Notes under the pieces: model-generated
The model's input: the letters and a program-made list of their open reading frames with translations, nothing else
Told to the model about the DNA's origin: nothing
Databases searched by the model: none
Position numbers and translations under genes: made by a program
Source of the DNA: a virus
Reading direction: 5' to 3' (one strand)
Virus record (IMG/VR): IMGVR_UViG_3300010368_000012
Coordinates: 1-63,866 of that record
Length of the DNA stretch: 63,866 nt
Shown here: positions 23,190 to 32,514 of the stretch, piece after piece
Position numbering within the stretch: the stretch's first letter is position 1
Layout: each line of letters starts with the position of its first letter

Positions 23190-23963
23190 TCATATGACAA
23201 TTAGCAGCGGTTCAAAGGGTGGCTGTTTCGTTGAAACCCGTTCACCCGGATATCCAAGCTGACGGCTCACTACACGTGTGTGACCAAGTTCGAAGTCCAC
23301 ATCCCAATGCGTGTGACCAAAGGCCCACAGCAGCGGTCCATCTTCGGTGATCTGATCATCCCACTCGTTACAGAAAGCACCATTCAACGGACTACCAATG
23401 AATTCTGGTGCAACACATAACTTCGATGGTGCATGGTGAGTTAGAACCACACAATCATCCCGACCGGCCTTGGCGATTTCAGAAAAGATGAATTCCTTTT
23501 CTTCAGCATTCATTTCTGCGGCTTGTTCAGGTGAGAACAATCCCTCGTCAGTATGAATAACCCGGTGATCATTGATGCCGGTTTTTGCTGCCGCCATGGC
23601 TATGACCTTGGGAACCGTTGTGTTGATTTCATAATCAGTCCACAGGGTTGCACCAATGAACGTGACTCCACCAATTTTCACAGTACCCTTATCGAGAAGA
23701 ATGATTCCAAACTCTTCGGCAAGCTCATGAATATTTTCATTCATAACCGCAAAGTTATGTTTGTAGTATTCATGGTTACCAATGATGTAGATGACTTCCC
23801 GACCTTCTTTGGCATCCTTCACCTTCTTCATCATGTGAAGAGGATCAGTGCCATTGCCAATATCACCGAGAAAGACGACAACATCAGCATCGCCATAATC
23901 GATTTCAGGAAACCATTGCTTCCATATTTCCATATGGAGGTCAGATACAATTGCAAGTAACAT
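23190..23963 (-). CDS. Calcineurin-like metallophosphoesterase, 257 aa
   Basis: All five metal-binding motifs are present in order: DLH (Asp8, His10), GDIG (Asp34), GNHE (residues 62-65), THHAPS, and GHTH near residue 217. This is the two-metal phosphoesterase fold. The substrate is not predictable; cytoplasmic, no signal peptide. It sits downstream of DHFR and thymidylate synthase, so it may act on nucleotides or cyclic nucleotides, for example countering host signalling (inference). Confidence 0.9.
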   Translation of the reverse strand: MLLAIVSDLHMEIWKQWFPEIDYGDADVVVFLGDIGNGTDPLHMMKKVKDAKEGREVIYIIGNHEYYKHNFAVMNENIHELAEEFGIILLDKGTVKIGGVTFIGATLWTDYEINTTVPKVIAMAAAKTGINDHRVIHTDEGLFSPEQAAEMNAEEKEFIFSEIAKAGRDDCVVLTHHAPSKLCVAPEFIGSPLNGAFCNEWDDQITEDGPLLWAFGHTHWDVDFELGHTRVVSRQLGYPGERVSTKQPPFEPLLIVI

Positions 23964-23964
23964 C

Positions 23965-24456
23965 TTATTTCTTCTTCAGGTAAACGTTAACGTCATAATT
24001 ATATTCCGTCTCACCATTATTATATGAGTTCTTCCATGAGGATGCAAGGGAAAACATATCTTCTTGTAATGGTGGGAAGAATACATCGCCACCAATATCT
24101 CTATGGATTTCAGTGATATAAAGTTTATCAGCCAATGGGAGATATTGAGCATAAAGATCAGCACCACCAATGATGAAGATTTCACCCATTGACGCCAATT
24201 CTCTAATTCGATTGGGTTCACTGAGTTGAATAACATTTGGATACAAACGCTCAACGGTTCGAGTCATAACCACATTGATTCGATCAGCCAATGGTTTACA
24301 TCCCATGGATTCAAAAGTCTTACGACCCATGACCACGGTTTTACCAACGGTCAATGTCTTGAAGAATTTCAAATCATCTGGAATATACCAAGGGATTGTT
24401 CCGTCTTTTCCGATTGCTCTATTTGAATCATGAGCAACGATCATACTAATTGTCAT
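23965..24456 (-). CDS. frd: Dihydrofolate reductase
   Basis: Typical DHFR features: AHDSNRAIGKDGTIPW (residues 8-23), the acidic active-site pair in YIPDDLKFFK (Asp27/28), GKTVVMGRKTFESMG (NADPH binding), and EIFIIGGADLYAQYLPLADK. Length 163 aa is normal. It regenerates tetrahydrofolate for thymidylate synthase, whose gene is immediately upstream in the same operon, 21 bases away. Confidence 0.97.
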   Translation of the reverse strand: MTISMIVAHDSNRAIGKDGTIPWYIPDDLKFFKTLTVGKTVVMGRKTFESMGCKPLADRINVVMTRTVERLYPNVIQLSEPNRIRELASMGEIFIIGGADLYAQYLPLADKLYITEIHRDIGGDVFFPPLQEDMFSLASSWKNSYNNGETEYNYDVNVYLKKK

Positions 24457-24477
24457 TTGATTTACTTTCCGGTTGAC

Positions 24478-25347
24478 TTATACGGCGATGATGCCTTTTA
24501 GTGCTGGTTCTGATATATAGTTATCCAATGTGAAGTGCTCGATCTTCATATCATCCCAATCCAAATCCTTTACGACAGGATCAATTACAAGTTTGGGTGC
24601 TGGAAACATGCGGCGGCGATGGGTTTGAGTATCCACAGCATCCAAATGATTTACATACAAATGAGCATCGCCCAATGTGTGATGTAAAATGCCCGGTTCC
24701 AAATCAACCTTCAATGCAATGATCGATAGCAACAATGCATATGAAGCAATATTGAATGGCACGCCTAAGAATGTATCCGCACTACGTTGATACAATTGGC
24801 AATCCAAATATTTGTTTTGTCTAACATAGAACTGAACAAATGCATGGCAAGGTGGCAAAGCCATGTCATGACGCATACCGGGATTCCATGCACATACAAT
24901 ATGTCGCCTATCGTTTCGATTTTCTTTTAGACCGGTGACGAGTTGTTCAATTTGATCAACACTGCCCGCTAACGATGGATCACCATCATCCCAATCAACC
25001 CTTGGGAAATTACGCCACTGATAACCATAGACAGGACCAAGGTCACCATTCTCATCAGCCCATTCATCCCAAATATGAATGTTGTCATCCTGTAGTGATT
25101 TGATATTGGTTTCACCACGCAAGAACCACAGTAGTTCACCAACAATGCCTTTCCAATATATTTTCTTTGAAGTCAATATAGGGAAAGAGTAATTCAAATC
25201 ATACTGACAATGAGAATGGAATATCGATAATGTATCAGTACCAGTACGAGATGTCTTAATCTCACCTTCTTCTAAGATGCGATACAGAAGATCGAAATAC
25301 TGACGTTCATTCGCATATGGATATTCTGATTCTGGTAAGTTAGACAT
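24478..25347 (-). CDS. td: Thymidylate synthase
   Basis: A ThyA-type enzyme of 289 aa: RTGTDTLSIFHSHCQYDL, GELLWFLRGETN, GPVYGYQWRNF, catalytic Cys167 in LPPCHAFVQFYV, QRSADTFLGVPFNIASYALL, and HTLGDAHLYVNH. It makes dTMP from dUMP with methylene-tetrahydrofolate. The active site looks complete, and Asn within VPFNIASY favours dUMP as substrate over hydroxymethylation of dCMP. Confidence 0.97.
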   Translation of the reverse strand: MSNLPESEYPYANERQYFDLLYRILEEGEIKTSRTGTDTLSIFHSHCQYDLNYSFPILTSKKIYWKGIVGELLWFLRGETNIKSLQDDNIHIWDEWADENGDLGPVYGYQWRNFPRVDWDDGDPSLAGSVDQIEQLVTGLKENRNDRRHIVCAWNPGMRHDMALPPCHAFVQFYVRQNKYLDCQLYQRSADTFLGVPFNIASYALLLSIIALKVDLEPGILHHTLGDAHLYVNHLDAVDTQTHRRRMFPAPKLVIDPVVKDLDWDDMKIEHFTLDNYISEPALKGIIAV

Positions 25348-25357
25348 ACTGACTCTC

Positions 25358-25885
25358 TTATTTGATTATCTTGGGTTGATCGGGTGAGAAGTTCTCAGGA
25401 AGGATCAAGCCCGGTTTGATAAGTTTCTTTGTGGTTGGGGTGACTGCAATCTTGTTGACGAACTCTTGTGCAGCGTTACCCATAGCGGAAATAAAGCTGG
25501 GTGCTTTACCTTCACGAATAGCAACCTTGGCATCGACATCGGACGAATTCAAAATAGTCACTTCTATGTCTTTGGTTTTATTACCTTCTTGAAGCAGGGT
25601 GTATATCCAATCGTTCTCACGTTGGATGTAACACGAGTGCTGGAAGATATCACCACCGACATAAATCATGGCTACGAAGAGCATCTGATTGATTTCTAAG
25701 TTGAATTCAAACGGGTCTTCTGAATCATCGGGGGTTTTGTATTCACCGATGACCTTGATCAACTCTGGATATTCATCAACTCTCACATATGCGTAAGAAC
25801 CCTTGCGCTCTACAACCAGAGCCAAGGCGTGTGCCAATGAAGTCTTTATACCGTTATCATCGGTAAAGGTTACATCATAAATCAT
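25358..25885 (-). CDS. Hypothetical protein, 175 aa
   Basis: The start overlaps the previous stop by 11 bases. The N-terminal 60 residues look like a beta domain (YDVTFTDDNGIKTSLAHAL), and the middle has a hydrophobic strand-rich core. No signal or motif recognised. It is translated between the small unknown gene and thymidylate synthase; co-expression suggests but does not show a metabolic role. Confidence 0.7.
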   Translation of the reverse strand: MIYDVTFTDDNGIKTSLAHALALVVERKGSYAYVRVDEYPELIKVIGEYKTPDDSEDPFEFNLEINQMLFVAMIYVGGDIFQHSCYIQRENDWIYTLLQEGNKTKDIEVTILNSSDVDAKVAIREGKAPSFISAMGNAAQEFVNKIAVTPTTKKLIKPGLILPENFSPDQPKIIK

Positions 25886-26165
25886 TTAGTTCTTCCTTAG
25901 TGATCATTTTGATTTCTGTAATTTCATACCCATCGTCTTGTGATGAGAGAAGAACCTGAAGACCGCCACCATGATATGGAATAACCAAGAGTATGGTTTC
26001 ATCTTCACTGGTATGAATGAAAACACTATCGCCTTCATCCAAATTATATATTTCGTCTTCGGTTGCATATGCAGCTGGTAATTCGAAGGTCGTATCCTTA
26101 CCTATTTTCAAGGTGGCGCGGCGACCTACAGCAACAACCGTAGCTTTTTGAAATTTGATATTCAT
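25875..26165 (-). CDS. Hypothetical beta-rich protein, 96 aa
   Basis: Residues 1-70 have an SH3- or OB-like alternation of strands (KATVVAVGRRATLKIG, DSVFIHTSEDETILLVIP). It lies one base after the kinase-like gene in the direction of transcription. A nucleic acid or protein binding role is possible. Family unknown. Confidence 0.65.
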   Translation of the reverse strand: MNIKFQKATVVAVGRRATLKIGKDTTFELPAAYATEDEIYNLDEGDSVFIHTSEDETILLVIPYHGGGLQVLLSSQDDGYEITEIKMITKEELNDL

Positions 26166-26166
26166 A

Positions 26167-26763
26167 TCAGCTTCCTAACATTAATCGATGTTGAAACGGT
26201 GGTTCAGATAATGTCTCAACCAGTTTCATGATCTTGTGTGCACGATCTTCAGGTGAACCAGCACCAACCGTTAATACCTTCTTCCACAAATCCAATTTAT
26301 GAAGTTCGGCAAACATGAGATTATCCATAAGGTTTTGAAATACTGGATTACCGTATCGAACATCATCACCAACTGGTGCAAAGGTGATGGGGAAATAACA
26401 AATGAAATCATATTGTCTCATATTCTCTTTAATCAGCTTGCGCTTTTCCATGAACATGGGGTGATCCATTGCTTCATAACAACGAACCTGCTGATAACAA
26501 AAATTATCAAGTATGGTACGATCAGAAAGAAATCCTCTGTCACATTTATTTTCGGCTTCAACCCGAACAGCATATATATCTTCTTGCAACCGAAGCTTGT
26601 CTTGGAATGTCATCGTCTCTTGATCAACTTCGGTGATGTTCCATTTGTTATAAACAGATCGGGTATTTGATGGCAGCACGGGTATATCAGGATACATTTC
26701 TGATAAGATGTTGAGCGTTGTTGTTTTGCCAGTGCCGCCAGCACCCGTGAAACCAATTTTCAT
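26167..26763 (-). CDS. P-loop nucleotide/nucleoside kinase-like protein (AAA_28/NadR type)
   Basis: Walker A GAGGTGKTT is at residues 7-15, directly after the first strand MKIGFT. A DR motif (KCDRGFLSDRTILDNFCY, about residues 73-90) and an aspartate-rich YDFICYFPITF strand resemble NadR-like and deoxynucleoside kinase folds. 198 aa is a normal length. It probably phosphorylates a small metabolite such as a nucleoside or nicotinamide riboside. The ATG overlaps the stop of the RuvC-like gene. Confidence 0.8.
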   Translation of the reverse strand: MKIGFTGAGGTGKTTTLNILSEMYPDIPVLPSNTRSVYNKWNITEVDQETMTFQDKLRLQEDIYAVRVEAENKCDRGFLSDRTILDNFCYQQVRCYEAMDHPMFMEKRKLIKENMRQYDFICYFPITFAPVGDDVRYGNPVFQNLMDNLMFAELHKLDLWKKVLTVGAGSPEDRAHKIMKLVETLSEPPFQHRLMLGS

Positions 26764-27296
26764 TTCTTTTTCTTCTTTCCGCCAGCTTTAGTCAAAAGCT
26801 CATTCAATTTATCTTCCTGATTGATCAAATGACCAGCCAAGGCAATTCCCAATGCGTCACTATGGTCATCAGAGACAAACATAACGGATGGGTATTTCTC
26901 ACTAAGGTGGGTTGAGATGCGTTCTTTATCACTGCCACCATACCCAATGGATTTTAATTTCCACTCAGTGACTATTATAGGATAAAATTTGATATTGTTC
27001 TTCGCACAGATGGCTTCAGTTACATATCGAAGGTAACCATACGAGTGACCAGCAAGCGTGCTTACGTGTCGCCTAACATCTTCCATGATAACGAAATCAG
27101 GTTCAGACTCAGGGATTTTAACCTCAAGCCAATCCATGACATCCAACCACTTCTTTCCGCGTGGAATACCGCGTTTTTCCTGTTGAACCTTCGTTGGGAA
27201 ATTAAATTTATTGACGCCACCATCAATATAGGTAGCATCTTCTAAGATTGTCCAACCGAAAGAACCAGCAGGGTCTAAACCAAGTATACGTGTCAT
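26760..27296 (-). CDS. RuvC-like Holliday junction endonuclease
   Basis: The RNase H fold acids are in place: Asp8 in ILGLDPAGSFGW, Glu72 in PDFVIMEDVRRH, and Asp143/Asp144/Asp147 in SDDHSDALGIAL. It has a Lys-rich C-terminus (GGKKKKK). At 178 aa it matches RuvC. It would resolve DNA branch points during recombination and before packaging, replacing the function of T4 gp49 if no other resolvase exists. Confidence 0.85.
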   Translation of the reverse strand: MTRILGLDPAGSFGWTILEDATYIDGGVNKFNFPTKVQQEKRGIPRGKKWLDVMDWLEVKIPESEPDFVIMEDVRRHVSTLAGHSYGYLRYVTEAICAKNNIKFYPIIVTEWKLKSIGYGGSDKERISTHLSEKYPSVMFVSDDHSDALGIALAGHLINQEDKLNELLTKAGGKKKKK

Positions 27297-27322
27297 CCAT
27301 ATACTTAGAACAGAACTGAGTA

Positions 27323-28021
27323 TTATTTCACGGCTGTTGTGGTTGTCATCGAATAGTCACCAACTACAGCTGTACTCATACCAGAATTCCCATACCATAC
27401 ACCGCGCCCGGAATATGGTACTGGTGGTTTCTTGTTTAGGTCTTCTAAAATCTTACCCCAATTCCTTTTGGATATATAATCGTCTTCTACTGTTGAATCG
27501 GTTTTCCATGCCTTCATATCAATGTTGGAAAACAATACATTAACCATCACCATATCATTCTTGCTTTCAAACCAGAAACGATCCGAATGATACCAAACCT
27601 TACCCTTACAAGTGAAATATATATGTAACCAAAGCTTCTTAACATTGTCAGCGATATCACTATTAGTGATATTCAACATGTTTTGTTCAAATGCTATATT
27701 ACCAGCAACTGACAATGGGGTTTTATTGGCTTGATCATTGAAATCATCAGCATCATCCCATAATTTTTCCGGTAGATCACGAAATTCGGGTGTCTCAATG
27801 AACTCTGCAAACCGTGTAGCCATGTCACTATCAGTGAAAGCTACCAATTCGGGATCAACTCGAACAAATTTACCATCACCACCAGTGTTGAACCAACCGA
27901 GTGCTTCCAATTGTGCCCGATGATTTCCGGTGGGGAATGCAACAAAATACCAAGCCACGCTCTTGTTACCTTCATCCAGTAACTCAGTGGTTATTCTCGC
28001 GTGTCCATTGTCGATGATCAT
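27323..28021 (-). CDS. Hypothetical protein, 232 aa
   Basis: First gene of the minus-strand metabolic operon; TGGAGAATGTTTT precedes the ATG. It is aromatic-rich, with beta strands in the N-terminal 50 residues, and a C-terminal Ser/Thr/Val-rich tail (VGDYSMTTTTAVK). No conserved motif recognised. Confidence 0.65.
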   Translation of the reverse strand: MIIDNGHARITTELLDEGNKSVAWYFVAFPTGNHRAQLEALGWFNTGGDGKFVRVDPELVAFTDSDMATRFAEFIETPEFRDLPEKLWDDADDFNDQANKTPLSVAGNIAFEQNMLNITNSDIADNVKKLWLHIYFTCKGKVWYHSDRFWFESKNDMVMVNVLFSNIDMKAWKTDSTVEDDYISKRNWGKILEDLNKKPPVPYSGRGVWYGNSGMSTAVVGDYSMTTTTAVK

Positions 28022-28127
28022 AAAACATTCTCCATTATATTGACTACAAGCATATCATATGATATTTATAACGCTATTGACATTCGTTTCTTATCCCTAT
28101 AGGTATTACATACGAAAGGAGCACAAC

Positions 28128-28316
28128 ATGAGAAAAATTACATATCGCACCAAAGCATCATTGCTTATGGCTGAAGCCGTTGACCATTTGTCTCGTGGTG
28201 ATTCCAATCACGATGTGTTAGCGTTCGCCTGTATAACAAAAGCCGCTGACACTATCAAGGCAATTACAATGATTGAGAAACCGGCCAAAAAACTGGACAA
28301 ACGAGTATCACTCTAG
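28128..28316 (+). CDS. Hypothetical protein, 62 aa
   Basis: The ATG at 28128 has GAAAGGAGCACAAC upstream, while an earlier in-frame ATG at 28059 is unlikely. The sequence is a helical, basic-ended small protein (LLMAEAVDHLSRGDSNHDVL). TTGACA (28077-28082) with a short-spaced TATAGG may be its promoter. The stop overlaps the next GTG start. Confidence 0.6.
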   Translation: MRKITYRTKASLLMAEAVDHLSRGDSNHDVLAFACITKAADTIKAITMIEKPAKKLDKRVSL

Positions 28317-29326
28317 TGTTCAAGACCTTGAATAATATATTCAAATCGGATTCAAAAACTGGCCAAAAAACTGGCCAATCTAATGTCGATCCGGTGTTGG
28401 AAGTTTTGAATGTTGCTCAACGTGATATCGATAAGGCTGTTCGTGAACACGTTGATAAGATCAATGATGTTCTAGGCACTCTTTCAGATTATGCGAAACG
28501 CTTGCATCGCGATCCTGAAAACGAAAATTTCAAAAAACCGTGCCCGGAATTGATTCATTTTCAGAAATTGCCGATCATCGTGAATGAATCAATGAGACAG
28601 TCCATCTTGGACGAGTTGGGTAATCTGGTTCTTCCCAGTCTTGCTGATTATTGTGCGGATGAATTTGAATTACAAATTGAAATCAAGCGATGTGAAAAAC
28701 TGATTGATGTGGTGGTCGTGCTACCAACTAACTATGGTTTGTTTGATTCGCGGGAAACATTAACCTATTCAGCACATAAAAATCTTGGAACGTATAACAA
28801 GACAAAAGATTCTATTGTTAATACTCAGGGTCTAAAAGTATTACGTCAATTTTATACCGACAATCATGGTCTTATAACCCAGTTACATAAGGATGGGGTC
28901 GGGTCTGGAATAGATGTAAATTTATTGGATACCAACGGTGGTTCACAGTGGACACATCCGGTGACAAGCCCATATCCGGTGACAAGCCCATATAAAGATA
29001 TACCAGAAAAGTTTTCGCATCTGTTGGATCACATATTATATGGGAGGAATATCGATTTTGATATGCGGGTGACCCAACAAGGGCGGAGAGGGCTGATGAT
29101 GACCTTTGTAGTACAAGGGGAAGAGAATTATCCCAGCAATGTTTTCAATGTGATATTAAGATACCCAAATGATCCAATACATTGTAAAAAAGAATTTATA
29201 AAATTGGTTCAAGAGCTTAAGTTTGTTAATTCAAATAGATTGTTTATGAATGACCAATTAATGCATTATATTAACATGGTATTCAAACATAACAGTTTCG
29301 ATAGCCGTCTTGGCGTTTTTATCTAA
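28316..29326 (+). CDS. Hypothetical protein, 336 aa
   Basis: It starts with GTG overlapping the previous TAG (TAGTG). Residues 17-120 are helical; the rest is alpha/beta. A tandem VTSPYP repeat near residues 219-231 comes from an 18-bp DNA repeat (28959-28994). A near-repeat of KTGQKTGQ occurs at the N-terminus. No family recognised. Confidence 0.65.
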   Translation: MFKTLNNIFKSDSKTGQKTGQSNVDPVLEVLNVAQRDIDKAVREHVDKINDVLGTLSDYAKRLHRDPENENFKKPCPELIHFQKLPIIVNESMRQSILDELGNLVLPSLADYCADEFELQIEIKRCEKLIDVVVVLPTNYGLFDSRETLTYSAHKNLGTYNKTKDSIVNTQGLKVLRQFYTDNHGLITQLHKDGVGSGIDVNLLDTNGGSQWTHPVTSPYPVTSPYKDIPEKFSHLLDHILYGRNIDFDMRVTQQGRRGLMMTFVVQGEENYPSNVFNVILRYPNDPIHCKKEFIKLVQELKFVNSNRLFMNDQLMHYINMVFKHNSFDSRLGVFI

Positions 29327-29337
29327 GGGAGAAAATA

Positions 29338-29670
29338 ATGATATGTTCATACAGGTCCACTACTAACGAAAATATTCAATTGACCCTCAATGATGATGGC
29401 AAACTTGTCATTCTCAATGAACAGGACGAATTGGAAACGATTGGTCATATCACAGAAGACGATATTCTTATCCGTGGTATCACTCGGTTCATCAATACTG
29501 CAATCATCGAGGGATGTAGTATTACTTCCCAATACGAAACTAATATGAATCGTATTATCGATAATCTTGATGGAGCTGGCGTCGTTCTTGATTATAATAC
29601 TGATACCAATGAAGTCTCACACAATGGAACTGTGGTTCAGTTAGACAAATTCATAAAAACATTTCAATAG
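29338..29670 (+). CDS. Hypothetical protein, 110 aa
   Basis: AAGGGAGAAAATA precedes the ATG. The protein is acidic and rich in Asn, Asp and Thr, with alternating strands (NENIQLTLNDDGKLVILNEQ). It lies 11 bases after the 336-aa gene. No motif recognised. Confidence 0.65.
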   Translation: MICSYRSTTNENIQLTLNDDGKLVILNEQDELETIGHITEDDILIRGITRFINTAIIEGCSITSQYETNMNRIIDNLDGAGVVLDYNTDTNEVSHNGTVVQLDKFIKTFQ

Positions 29671-29684
29671 TTCTGTTTTTATAG

Positions 29685-29731
29685 TTGACAATAATAACTC
29701 TCCCGTGTAAGTTGATTTTAACACGGGAGAG
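29685..29731 (+). promoter_or_regulatory. Promoter-like TTGACA plus hairpin sequestering the ribosome binding site
   Basis: TTGACA (29685-29690) is followed 17 bases later by TAAGTT, a weak -10. Inside the same segment an 11-bp perfect stem CTCTCCCGTGT (29698-29708) / ACACGGGAGAG (29721-29731) has a 12-base loop. The GGGAGAG in the 3' arm is the ribosome site for the ATG at 29738, so the hairpin should restrict initiation. Confidence 0.65.
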
Positions 29732-29737
29732 AACACT

Positions 29738-30973
29738 ATGAAGATCGCGGCAATCACTGATACCAACGTCATCATCCACATTCCTACTTCGCGCTTTGGT
29801 GGCTTCGTTAAGAAGATCACCGCTATGGCTAAGAAGGCCAACAAGTGGGGCGTCACTCCTACTCGCTATCTCGATCTGGGTCTGTACCCTGTTGAAGTGG
29901 TTGAGCGTCATGAAAACTGTTCGGTTCCCCGGATGGTTGAATGTCACCGTGTTCAAATCTTCAATGAAATTCCACGCATCAATGGTTGGACTCTGGCCGC
30001 CAAGTTGGATGACCGTGATGGCGATGGTGTTCCTGTTCCTACCCTTATCAAAGACATGCAGTCTGATGAACTGCTGGCACTGATCGAACATGCTGATCTG
30101 AAGACGTGCGAACATTGTTCTACGCGTCGTCGTCGCAAGCTGTCCTACATTCTTCAAAACGAATCGGGCGAGTACAAGCAGGTTGGTTCTACCTGTCTGC
30201 AAGATTTCCTCGGTGAAACGAATGTTCGCGCCTTCGATCTTTGGTTCGGTGATGAACTGACCTTGGAAGATATCAATTATCTTTCCGGTGAATTATATTG
30301 TCATGATTTCACTTTCCCTCTGGAAAACATCATTGCAGAAACCATTTCCGAAATTGAACTTACGGGTCAATATGTTTCCGCTGCTGTTGCCAGTGAAAAT
30401 CAAGACCTGATGATGTATGGTGAACCGTACAATACTAATGGTCTTGTTTCGACCGGTAATGCAGTTTCGGCAAACATCTATGGTATCGGGCTTTCCAAGC
30501 GGACTTCTGCTCATCAAGAAAAAGCCAAGGTCATCCGTGCTTGGTTCATGGATTTCATGAAGACCCCTCGTTACGATGCTCATAATGAGTGGATGTTCAA
30601 ACTTGGTCAGATTTTTTCCAAGAAAGAAACATCTTCGCAAATCGGTCTTGTGGCTTCACTGGTTTCATTGTATAATCGTGAAACGAAAGTGGTCACTGAA
30701 AACAATTCAGTGTTCGTTGGTCTGATTAGTGATCGGTTAGTGTTCACGCTTACTCTTCTGCGTAAGACTGAACGCACCACCGAATGGGGCACAAGCACAA
30801 TCTTCTTTGCTGAAGATGCCAATGGTAACCACATCAATATGACGACCACAACCTGCATCGATTGGAATGTTGGTGAAACGAAATCTTATAAGGCAACTGT
30901 GAAATCTCATGAAGATCATCCGAAGTTTGGTAAGTCCACATGGGTGTTCCGCGCAAAGGAAGTACGATCATGA
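29738..30973 (+). CDS. Cys-rich, probably zinc-binding phage protein, 411 aa
   Basis: It contains CEHC at residues 124-127, followed by an Arg-rich stretch, and a third conserved Cys in YKQVGSTCLQDFLG (Cys153). Proteins with this CxxC...KQVGSTC pattern are common in large phages and plasmids but have no known function. Codon use is more uniform and richer in C than in neighbours (CGTCGTCGTCGC), which suggests high expression or a different origin. Translation start is likely controlled by the hairpin 29698-29731. The next ATG overlaps the stop. Confidence 0.8.
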   Translation: MKIAAITDTNVIIHIPTSRFGGFVKKITAMAKKANKWGVTPTRYLDLGLYPVEVVERHENCSVPRMVECHRVQIFNEIPRINGWTLAAKLDDRDGDGVPVPTLIKDMQSDELLALIEHADLKTCEHCSTRRRRKLSYILQNESGEYKQVGSTCLQDFLGETNVRAFDLWFGDELTLEDINYLSGELYCHDFTFPLENIIAETISEIELTGQYVSAAVASENQDLMMYGEPYNTNGLVSTGNAVSANIYGIGLSKRTSAHQEKAKVIRAWFMDFMKTPRYDAHNEWMFKLGQIFSKKETSSQIGLVASLVSLYNRETKVVTENNSVFVGLISDRLVFTLTLLRKTERTTEWGTSTIFFAEDANGNHINMTTTTCIDWNVGETKSYKATVKSHEDHPKFGKSTWVFRAKEVRS

Positions 30974-31167
30974 CACAATATACTGATCCAGCCACCAAGA
31001 AACTAATTCGCGATCATGCTGAAATTATCCGTATTCGTGGTGATGACCTAACCGAACCAAAGGTAACGTTGTGTACTATTGATATCAGTATGGATCGTGC
31101 CATGCATGCAGCTGAACGAATTGTATATGAGATGAAGCGAGGAAACATCGATGGCCTCCGTTCATAA
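30970..31167 (+). CDS. Hypothetical protein, 65 aa
   Basis: The ATG overlaps the previous stop (ATGA); a start 30 bases earlier is possible but redundant. It is helical and contains RDHAEIIRIRGDDLTEPKV. Seventeen bases overlap the next gene. Function unknown. Confidence 0.55.
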   Translation: MTQYTDPATKKLIRDHAEIIRIRGDDLTEPKVTLCTIDISMDRAMHAAERIVYEMKRGNIDGLRS

Positions 31168-31696
31168 AACTGTTTATGATGCTATGGCGCGTTATCCATC
31201 ATTGTATCCATCACTGTCTGCTTACTATCGATGGATATTTTTTGATGGTAGTAGTGGAATGGAATGGGTTGACGGTGAACTGGTCTGGACCGGCTATGAT
31301 TACGGGGAAGAAGTAATTCCATTTGCTGGTTATCGCGTTCCTCCACAAAACATACATGAGCTTCGGATTAATAACACACTGGACGCGGTAGGCGACCATT
31401 TTGAATTCGTAATAACGGATTCTATCTCGTTCCATCATTTCGATCTTCGTCTTTCACTTGAAACCAATCCGGGTTTCAATGTGCCCGATGATATCACGGA
31501 TGATTGGAAATCTGCTGTCAACAGAGCATTGAATGCTATCCATCCATATTTCTATCAACAATTACGTCCAGCATATACAGAAGAAGAAAAAGCAGCTTTC
31601 ATTGCACGTGCAAATGAACTGCAACACAAAATGTATCCGCATCTGGCAGATAACATCGCGGCACTGATGAAAATGGGTAAAGCAGCAAAATCATGA
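31151..31696 (+). CDS. Hypothetical protein, 181 aa
   Basis: GAAGCGAGGAAACATCG precedes the ATG, which lies within the end of the previous gene. The first half is aromatic-rich (Tyr, Trp) and probably a compact beta domain; the C-terminal 60 residues are helical. Its stop overlaps the next start by four bases. No motif recognised. Confidence 0.7.
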   Translation: MASVHKTVYDAMARYPSLYPSLSAYYRWIFFDGSSGMEWVDGELVWTGYDYGEEVIPFAGYRVPPQNIHELRINNTLDAVGDHFEFVITDSISFHHFDLRLSLETNPGFNVPDDITDDWKSAVNRALNAIHPYFYQQLRPAYTEEEKAAFIARANELQHKMYPHLADNIAALMKMGKAAKS

Positions 31697-32514
31697 TTGA
31701 AGAAATGATCAATGCGGTGATGTTTAAGATTGGGAGCAAATACCCAACCGTGGCGATATGGGGTGATCCCATTGATCCAGTCATTGCATTGGAAATCATT
31801 CGAAGAACCGATAGAACATCTTATGGAATGATTACAACACCCGATGTCGATTTCACTTCTGATCTTCTTTTGCTCATGCATGGAGATGATTGCAAACGGC
31901 GAAAAGTGCACGGAAGAGTGCATTCAAACGCACTACAGGCAGCTGAAATCGCAGCAGGTGAGACTTTTAGAAATCTTGAAGGGCTAGATTATTTCCTTCA
32001 AGACGTAATTGCCAAACAGGATGACCTTGATACAAGCCGGTGGATCAAACCAGACGGTTCCATATTTTTGATAACATCATTTGGTAAATGGGCCGACTGT
32101 GATGAGATTGAAGATGAGTTAACTATATTGGTTGAAGCTTTCCCCGAACTCAAAATGAATGTTTGCTTTTGGGATAGCCATATACTTAAATTGGCTGATA
32201 ATAAATTCAACGAGGAACCAATTGGTGGATGGATCGTTGATCATGGTGAATGGCATCGTCAAAACTATAAATTAAGTGATATTCCACCTGAACAATTACT
32301 AAAAACCACTCGGGACTCTATCTATGGTGCAAATCCATATCATCCTCAAGCCCATCCCACACCCATGTGGTCCATAGCAGAACTTGATGCGATGTGGGGC
32401 TGTCATTATGCGCGAAGCCGTGCTAAATACACAGAGACATACAACGATTATATCAAAAAATATGTTGAACGGATTAAACCATGCAACTTGAACCCGAAGT
32501 ACAAGAATCAATAG
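31693..32514 (+). CDS. Hypothetical protein, 273 aa
   Basis: The ATG overlaps the previous stop. A central region has several acidic and His residues (SHILKLADNKFNEEPIGGWIVDHGEWHR), and the C-terminal part is helical and basic. The last 34 bases overlap the HD gene. No known family or clear catalytic motif seen. Confidence 0.65.
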   Translation: MIEEMINAVMFKIGSKYPTVAIWGDPIDPVIALEIIRRTDRTSYGMITTPDVDFTSDLLLLMHGDDCKRRKVHGRVHSNALQAAEIAAGETFRNLEGLDYFLQDVIAKQDDLDTSRWIKPDGSIFLITSFGKWADCDEIEDELTILVEAFPELKMNVCFWDSHILKLADNKFNEEPIGGWIVDHGEWHRQNYKLSDIPPEQLLKTTRDSIYGANPYHPQAHPTPMWSIAELDAMWGCHYARSRAKYTETYNDYIKKYVERIKPCNLNPKYKNQ

